A DNA stretch of 64,000 nucleotides from Budorcas taxicolor (Eukaryota > Chordata > Mammalia > Artiodactyla > Bovidae), in NCBI RefSeq assembly GCF_023091745.1, contig NC_068910.1:176259170-176323169 (forward strand), read 5' to 3'. Numbering within the stretch: the stretch's first letter is position 1; every line of letters begins with the position of its first letter. Below, one piece after another: positions 57,685-64,000 of this stretch. The notes beneath the pieces are model-generated. The model was not told the DNA's origin and searched no databases. It saw only the letters and a list, made by a program, of their open reading frames with translations. The position numbers and the translations under genes were made by a program.

Positions 57685-57810
57685 GACTTCCCTGGTTGTC
57701 CAGTGGTTAAGAATCTGCACTTCCATTGCAGCAGGTACTGGTTCAGTCTTTTAACTGGGGAATGAAGGTCCTGGATGGTGCAGCAAAATAGAAAAAAAAA
57801 AAAAAAAAAG
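57685..57810 (+). mobile_element. tRNA-Glu-type SINE with poly(A) tail
   Basis: Plus-oriented copy (GACTTCCCTGGTTGTCCAG) ending in a run of about 18 A. AAGATGTCT before and AAGATTTCT after look like the target-site duplication. Confidence 0.8.
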
Positions 57811-58060
57811 AAGATTTCTGGGAATTCCCTTTTCTGTAGTGCACAATTACTCTGGCAAGTTTGAGGAAAGGTTGGAGAGAAACTTGCCATGTTCTGGTGG
57901 CATTGTGGGAACCCAACATTCCCTTTAATCAATGGGCTCTGGCTCTGTGAACTGACTTAGATCTAGTAACTGAAGATTGCAGTTTTCCATCAGGGTCTGA
58001 CAGCAGCATTATGACCATCAGTTTTCAATTCTTTTTGGTTGTATAAATGAAACAAAAGAC

Positions 58061-58242
58061 TAGTCAGCGGTCTTCAAACTTTAGCATACACCCAAATTAC
58101 CTAGAGGATTCATTCAAACATAGATTGTTGGCCCATATACCCAGAATTTCTGCATTAGTAGATCTGGAGTGGGGCTTGAGAATTTTCATTTCAAAGAAGT
58201 TCCTAGGTGATGCTTAAGCTGCTGATCTTAGGACCACTAAGA
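58061..58242 (+). mobile_element. MER5A-like hAT MITE
   Basis: Near-complete copy: GGTCTTCAAACTTTAGCATAC, AATTACCTAGAGGATTCATTC, AGTAGATCTGGAGTGGGG, GGTGATGCTTAAGCTGCTG. It sits inside the retrovirus-like relic. Confidence 0.85.
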
Positions 58243-59872
58243 GCATTGTAACTAGTACTCTTAGATGGTGGTTTGACTGTGTTACCTTTGGAAAAACCAT
58301 CATCAGTTAGAGGTAATAATCACTTTGGGCCAAGGCACTTTGCCATTCTGGCCAACTACTTAGTAAGGTAATTATATCCCTCCTGGCTTCTGCCTTTCCA
58401 GAATCCCATTATCTCCTTTGATATAGAGCCCAGTGCTCTGCCAGGATCTTCTACCACCAATCTGACCTGAAGAAGACAACCAACAGTGAGTTTCTCAGTG
58501 ATGTTTGCTTTCCCACACAGGTGGCATGTTCCCTCCTAGAGAATACACTCAGGTGGTGGGTTTGCATGTCTTCATTCTAATATTCTCTTTTTCCTGAGCC
58601 TTCTGATTCCTTTCTCACTACTCTGCCAAGTAAGTTCCCACAAACTCACCTCAACTTACTGAGCCATTGTGAATCCAGGCTTAATGGAGTCATCTTAGCT
58701 AACTATTAGGACTAGTAGACATTAAATTTTACTAGGGCATTATTAAGACTTGCTGGACTTTAAATTCCAACTTATGAATGAGTTGCCCATTTCAACAAAT
58801 CTCTCCTGTTCAGTGGTATGTTCCAGGTCCACTTGAGAGTCCAACACCCTCAAGATCTACTGCCACAGATGTTTCTCTGGTTCTTGCTTGATGTGTTCAG
58901 GATATGATATTACTCCCTGCCTTAAAAGCATCTATGGCTTCCACAAAATGCCTTAAAATGAGTTACTGGCCAGAACCTATGTAGGATTTCAGTGCCATCA
59001 TAAGTAGCCAACCACTACAGAAGTACTAAAATTATTGTTACCCCCAATTTATTCAGTTGTTAGAGCTACTTGATACCCCCAATCTTACCCTAAGCCTCCA
59101 CTCATCCAATTAACCTCAAATGAGAGCATTAGTAATTCACATGCCACAGCGTGCCACCTGCTATTACTACCCTACTTCTGGTACAGTTGTCTCCGGCTGG
59201 GGTTCTTAGAGAAGACTGTCAGAGGGGATGGCTTTTGTGCTAATGTTTTATTGAGGCCCAGTCCTAGGGAAGTTAGAGTGAGAAGAAAAGGAAAGAGAGG
59301 TAAGGAAGTAGGGAAAGAAACTATGAAGAGGAGTATAGCAGGCTGGCTGTGATGTCAGAACAAACAGCTGGTTGCCTTACCTTGTGAGACAAGTCCAAAG
59401 AGGCCAAATAAAATGACTGCCCTTCAGAACAGTCCAGGAGGGGAAGGGAAGACTGCTATCTGCTGACTATTTGCTGATTCTTGCCTTTGTTTGTTGAATT
59501 CTGCCTCCTTAGGCTGTTAACTTTCTCACCTCTCCAGCTATGTTACCCAGCCTCTACCAGCTTCCCTGAGGGAGCCCAAGCTCTGTGGGTCTCCTCTGGC
59601 AAGTGTTCAGATATAGTCATCTCTACTTGTCAGTAGGAGCTGTGTGTGGAAACTTCCTTGTTCACGGTAGTGGCAGTAGCCGTAGTAGTTGGGGTGTAAA
59701 ACTGTGAATCAGGTGTGATCCGTGGCTGGGGTTGTGGGGCTGGGATGCAAGGGAGACAGCCATGATAGGGTGTTGGCAGGGCCAAGCAGGGTTCATGTAT
59801 AAATTGGCTTTTGCTCAGCCCGTTGGTATAGGTGTCTGGTCATTTGAACACCTATTTGAATCACCTATGTGA

Positions 59873-59996
59873 TTGTGTGCTAAGTTGCTTCAGTCATGTC
59901 TCTTTGTGACCCTATGGACTATAGCCCACCAGGCTACTCTGTCCATGGGATTCTCTAGGCAAGAATACTAGAGTGGGTTGCGATGTCCTCCTCATC
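59873..59996 (-). mobile_element. Bov-tA SINE, truncated
   Basis: Reverse copy from TGTGCTAAGTTGCTTCAG to GGGTTGCGATGTCCTCCTC; the tRNA-like head is missing. Confidence 0.85.
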
Positions 59997-61002
59997 AAAT
60001 GTCTACTGATAAGCAATTTCAATACTGAGACCTAGAAATTAAAAAGAAAAAATGATTTAGCCAAATTCCTTGACCTTACAAGGTTTACAAAATATTCTGT
60101 GAAACAGACAAAAAAGTAGATAAAGGAACACAGTGGGCTAAATGGAGTGATACATGCAAACATGGGGGTAAGCAAGGTGCACAGAAAGGGGCAGCTAGTT
60201 TGGTTTGTGGGGACAGGTCAGAGAAAATTTCTTGGAGGCAGAACCAATTTGAAAGACACACAACCAGTATCTCAGGTTCTAACACTCAGAAGTGCTTATG
60301 CTTGGGGTTTAATGCTGTATGGTCCCCTTTTGAAATTCTTAATCCTGTAGCTTTATCTTTGATATGTGTGTTTTGTATGAAGGACAGTGGGGCACATGCC
60401 CAGGGCTTGGAGCCCCAGCTCAGTGCAGTCCTACCTGCTGCCTCCCTGCCTCCCCAGGAGGGGTTCTCAGCAGCCTGCCTTCGGCTGGTGGAGCTAGGGA
60501 GCAGTGAGCCTGGCAGGGAGAGGCCTGCACACTGCTGTCACCGTCCATCCCCAGCAGAGACCAGGCACGGGGGCAAGGAGAGTCAAGGCTGGGCTTGTGC
60601 TCCACTCTGTCTGGGGCAAGATGGCATTTGTTCCCAGCCTGGGTTGGCAGTTCCATAGTGTTCTTGTCTAGGCAGCTCATGGGGGCCTCTCTTTTACCCT
60701 CGATGAGGTTGCAAATATGTCCTGTGCAGAGGCTCCAGTTCCTTGGCTTGGGGTGGCCAAATGTGTGATGAGTGACTGAATAGCCCACTTTTTCATTTTG
60801 CACTGGGCTCAGAAAATTATGTGATCAGCCTGCTTGAGGGTGATGATGCTGGAACTGATTCTTGAAGGATAAATGGGAATTTCCCTGATATAAAGGGCAA
60901 GGAAGGGGCTGAAAGAGTCTCCTAAAGAGAGGGAACAGCATGAACAAGTGTGTGAAGCATAAAATTGTACCACACATAGATACATAGAGTTGCAAATGCT
61001 GC

Positions 61003-61031
61003 TTCTTCTTCTTCTTCTTTTTTTTTTTTTC
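61003..61031. repeat. (TTC)n/poly(T) tract
   Basis: (CTT)5 or more running into about 13 T, flanked by repeat-poor intergenic sequence. Confidence 0.85.
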
Positions 61032-62584
61032 CTGTTTTTGAACATCTTGGTGGATGGTGATCCATCCCCTGAGATGGGAAGGTGAAGGCATGCATGGGTG
61101 AAGGGAGAGCTCCCTCTTGGCCACTTTAATTTGAGATTCCTATTAGATGGAGATGTCAAGGTGATAGTGTCTGGAGTGACAGGCAGAGCTCAGGGTATGG
61201 GTTTGGGAATCTGGCACAGGTGACTGAAAGCCATGGGATGGGTGAGGTTGCCCAGGTAGAGAAAGTAGATAGAGCGGAGAAAGGGATCGGGGATACCGTT
61301 GTTTTAGATGATGGGGAAAAGAGGAGGACCCAGAAAAGGAGACGAGGAGCATCCGATATAGGAGGAAGAGACTTGGGAGAATGTCATGGAAATGATGAAG
61401 AAAGTGTTTTAGGAAGGAGGTCTGTACTTCGTTTGAAAGTTTTAAGCAAATACTGGACGGTCAAGATACTTCACATAAAAATGTAGGTTTTCGGTCTTTC
61501 ACGAACTTTCGGCAAGTCTGAAACCACAGGACTCACAGTCTCCTTGGTAAAAACCAGCTACCGGCCGCTGGAGCTGGAGCTCATCAGTGCGCGTGCGCTG
61601 TGCATCTTCGCAGTTTCCCACCCACTGCCTCTTGTCTCCCTATCAGGATTTGTCAATCTGCATTTATCATCATGCTTACATTACTGAAAGTCCCACAGGA
61701 GAGGGACTGTCTCCCCATCAAAGCCAGGAAAACAAAAGATAGCCCCAAAGAGCTGTGTGTTTTAAAAGCAAAGTTGGAGAGAGCATATTTCTGTGAGGAA
61801 GTGATGAATAGTCTATGTGTTTAATAAGAAAGCCTCTTCCAAAGAAACAGCTCTGTTTTACTCGATTATAATCCACTACCTCCATGTCTTCTGCAGGCTT
61901 TTGAGTTGACCCTATTTTAAATTCATTTGCAAATTCTGTTTCCAGAAAAAAATATTTCTCAAATGTTTCATCGTGTCATTTTTCATATTTAATTAACCTC
62001 AGTGAGTCCTGTTGGTGTCCATATTGTCTGAACACAGAATATATGAACTGACTGAGGATGTTTTTCCAATCTAAATTCACACTTAGAAGCATTTTTCCAC
62101 CGTCCTTTCCTGGCTCTCCTCCCAGCTGCCAATTTGGAGCCTAGAGGTACGTGTGACAAGGCCTGACATCACCAGTTCAAATCCTACCCCATAGATCATT
62201 TTCTAATCAACAAGGCAGTGTCTGTATGGCAGGAGGAGTTCACCCTGGTCCCTTCAAGAGCCCTGGCTGGTACGGAGCTACAGGGAGCCTCAGTGCTGGG
62301 ATGTGGGCTTTACATCCTACAGTCTGTGCCTTCTTGTCACCCTTTCTCCCATTTCATCTCTTCATCTTGCCGCACATGCCCTAGTGCATCACCTCCTGGT
62401 GACAGGAAGATTCCACCCCTGAGCTCTGATCACATTAAGGCATAAAATTGTATTGTAAATTAGAAGTTTCATCTCCCAGGAGAAGGGAAAACCAGTCTGT
62501 TCAGTCAAGTCTTTTGCAAATTCACAGCAGTTGTTAAAAGTTTGTGATTAAAAACTTTATCTCTGGGCCAAACTTCTTGCATTC

Positions 62585-63010
62585 AGATTTCATTTTTGCC
62601 CCATGTACATTTTACCATTATCTGTAAAATGGGAATGCTGTTGCTGCTTAGTCGCTTCAGTTGTGTCCAAGCCTGTGTGGCCCCATAGACGGCAGCCCAC
62701 CAGGACCCCCGTCCCTGGGATTCTCCAGGCAAGAACACTGGAGTGGGTTGCCATTTCCTTCTCCAATGCATGAAAGTGAAAAGTGAAAGTGAAGTCGCTC
62801 AGTCGTGTCTGACTCTTAGTGACCCCATGGACTACAGCCTACCAGGCTCCTCCATCCATGGGATTTTCCAGGCACGAGTACTGGAGTGGGGTGCCATTGC
62901 CTTCTCCTGTAAAATGGGAATAATAGTTGACTAATCTCATATGTTGTGAGGGTTATGTGAATTGACATGTAAAGTCCTTGATTAATAGTGATTGGTATTT
63001 TATAAATGTT
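62585..63010 (+). mobile_element. MIR split by Bov-A2
   Basis: ATTATCTGTAAAATGGGAAT (left) and AATAATAGTTGACTAATCTC, GTGAGGGTTATGTGAATTG (right) form one MIR interrupted at 62637-62906. Confidence 0.7.
62637..62906 (-). mobile_element. Bov-A2 SINE nested in a MIR, 15-bp target-site duplication
   Basis: Reverse dimeric copy with perfect flanking CTGTAAAATGGGAAT (62622-62636 and 62907-62921). The flanking motif is itself the conserved core of the interrupted MIR. Confidence 0.94.
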
Positions 63011-63150
63011 CAAATTTTTGCTGCTGTACTATAATTATCATCATGCTGATTGTTACCTTATGGCATACTGTTTGATCTTTCCACTTAGTTATTATGTAAC
63101 CACTGAGTTGGTCAGTTTCTTTCTCCCTAAAGTAGAATCCATTTTTTGCG

Positions 63151-63171
63151 TGGGGAGGGGGGGGGGGGGGG
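63151..63171. repeat. Poly(G) tract
   Basis: GGGGA followed by about 16 G. A potential G-quadruplex or assembly-sensitive homopolymer. Confidence 0.9.
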
Positions 63172-63689
63172 CAGAATTTTCTAACTTATACACAATTGTG
63201 TATATCATCCTTTCCTACTGACAGAGACAGTGAGAAATTTCTCTTTATAATTTATAGACACATGCATGCTTAGTAGAAGAAATAGAATATATTCGCCTAT
63301 AAATATATACAATTTCTAAACAGAAATAGTCAAGGAGGGAAATCACTCAGATGTCAAAATTCTTCACTGTGTCCAGTCTCATTTTTCTTAAATCTTCCAA
63401 ACCCCTCTTCAATCACTTCTCTACTCTGAATTCCTTTCCATTCATGTGTTGAATAAGTGGTCATTTTGCCTTGTTCCTCATGCTAGTTCACGATTTTTTT
63501 TTTACATCGTTTCATTTCCATTTTGCTTTTCACAGTGATACCACAGAGAGTTTTGAACACGGTATGATTTCAGAGAGCCTAATCAATATCCCGATTTTTT
63601 TCCCAATTACTTCCTCAGTATATTCTCTTTCTCCAGTTGCTATTTCAATGCATGTTTGTATAATTCACTCTAAATTATCTTTGAACTTA

Positions 63690-64000
63690 TTTCTTAGTTT
63701 AGAATTTTTCATTTTGAGATTAGATAAGACTTATGAAATTGTTGTAAAAATAGCACGAAGAATTCCTGCATACACTTCACCCAGCTTCCCAAAATGTTAA
63801 CGTCTTACATAACCGTAGTATAATGATCAGAAACAGGAAGTTAATATTGATATGGCATACTATTAGCTAATCTATAGTTTTACTCAAATTTTATTAGCTA
63901 TCCCACAAATAAGCTTTTTTGGGGACCAGATTCCAATTAGTGATCTCCCATTGCATTCAGTTGCCATGTCTTCTTGGTCTCCACCCATCTGTGAAGTTCC
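63690..64000 (-). mobile_element. Ancient L1ME-like 3' end at window edge
   Basis: GTTGTAAAAATAGCACGAAGAAT and CACTTCACCCAGCTTCCC, then TTGCCATGTCTTCTTGG, resemble the same old L1 tail as at 39040. It continues past the window. Confidence 0.55.

Larger units (their letters stand above)
55690..59450 (-). pseudogene. Decayed endogenous retrovirus pol relic (ERV-L-like), tentative extent
   Basis: On the minus strand, broken frames at about 57190-56921 and 56854-56600 resemble, in the expected order, a retroviral RT active-site region and the RT-to-RNase H connection (for example GPVTSVKFLEVQW near 56800). Many stops and frameshifts, a Bov-A2, a tRNA SINE and a MER5A interrupt it, and no LTR pair is evident. 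The motif-bearing part is 56600-57260. The outer limits are guesses from general texture, and the 58240-59450 part is weak. It cannot encode a functional protein. Confidence 0.45.
59455..62580. other. Intergenic, no gene seen
   Basis: Contains the truncated Bov-tA at 59873, old-repeat texture at 60080-60250 and 60830-60980, a T-rich tract and a CpG-dense patch at 61491-61611. No exon could be supported. Confidence 0.5.

Noticed and set aside
60200..60658. 152-codon + frame downstream of PLCH1
   Set aside because: Starts in old-repeat texture, with no splice or promoter context and no recognised domain.
61143..61486. Possible exon of a neighbouring gene beside the CpG patch
   Set aside because: Frames on both strands are short and unlike any protein I know; no donor/acceptor pair with a credible partner.

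Overview
This is a mammalian nuclear window. Bov-tA and Bov-A2 SINEs, BovB (RTE-type) LINEs, artiodactyl tRNA-Glu-type SINEs and young ruminant L1 copies place it in a bovid (cattle, buffalo, sheep or goat lineage; the species cannot be fixed from sequence alone). Operons and ribosome binding sites do not apply.

One real gene is present: the 3' two-thirds of PLCH1 (phospholipase C eta-1) on the + strand. Fourteen coding exons lie between 489 and 54316, all with GT-AG introns and an unbroken frame (3744 coding nt, 1247 codons plus stop). In order they encode the acidic X/Y linker (489-596), the rest of the linker (17621-25166), the catalytic Y half-barrel (31426-36506), the C2 domain (37816-47510), a 20-codon phase-0 exon (48974-49033), a basic Ser/Arg-rich exon (49473-49827) and one large terminal exon with the long Ser/Pro-rich tail (52245-54316). 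The PH domain, EF hands and X half-barrel must lie upstream of base 1. A 3' UTR with candidate poly(A) signals follows.

The introns (90 bp to 17 kb) are loaded with transposable elements. They include a 2.6 kb BovB with recognisable endonuclease and reverse transcriptase segments (25379-28022), a BovB-in-BovB nest with a 5' inversion (40259-43023), a BovB inside an L1, many Bov-tA/Bov-A2 copies (several with visible target-site duplications), L1 3' ends, L2, MIR, MER5-like and MLT1-like relics, and an 80-bp mariner-type palindrome (17180-17259) that could fold as a pre-miRNA hairpin.

Downstream of PLCH1 (about 55.7-64 kb) no functional gene is visible. There is a decayed minus-strand endogenous retrovirus pol relic (roughly 55.7-59.4 kb) with later SINE and MER5 insertions, a short stretch matching the start of short tropomyosin-3, a small CpG-dense patch near 61.5 kb, and more SINE/MIR/L1 fragments. 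I found no RNA gene with firm support, no CRISPR and no previously undescribed multi-gene system. The more interesting points are alternative C-termini of PLCH1, the mariner hairpin and the nested retrotransposons.
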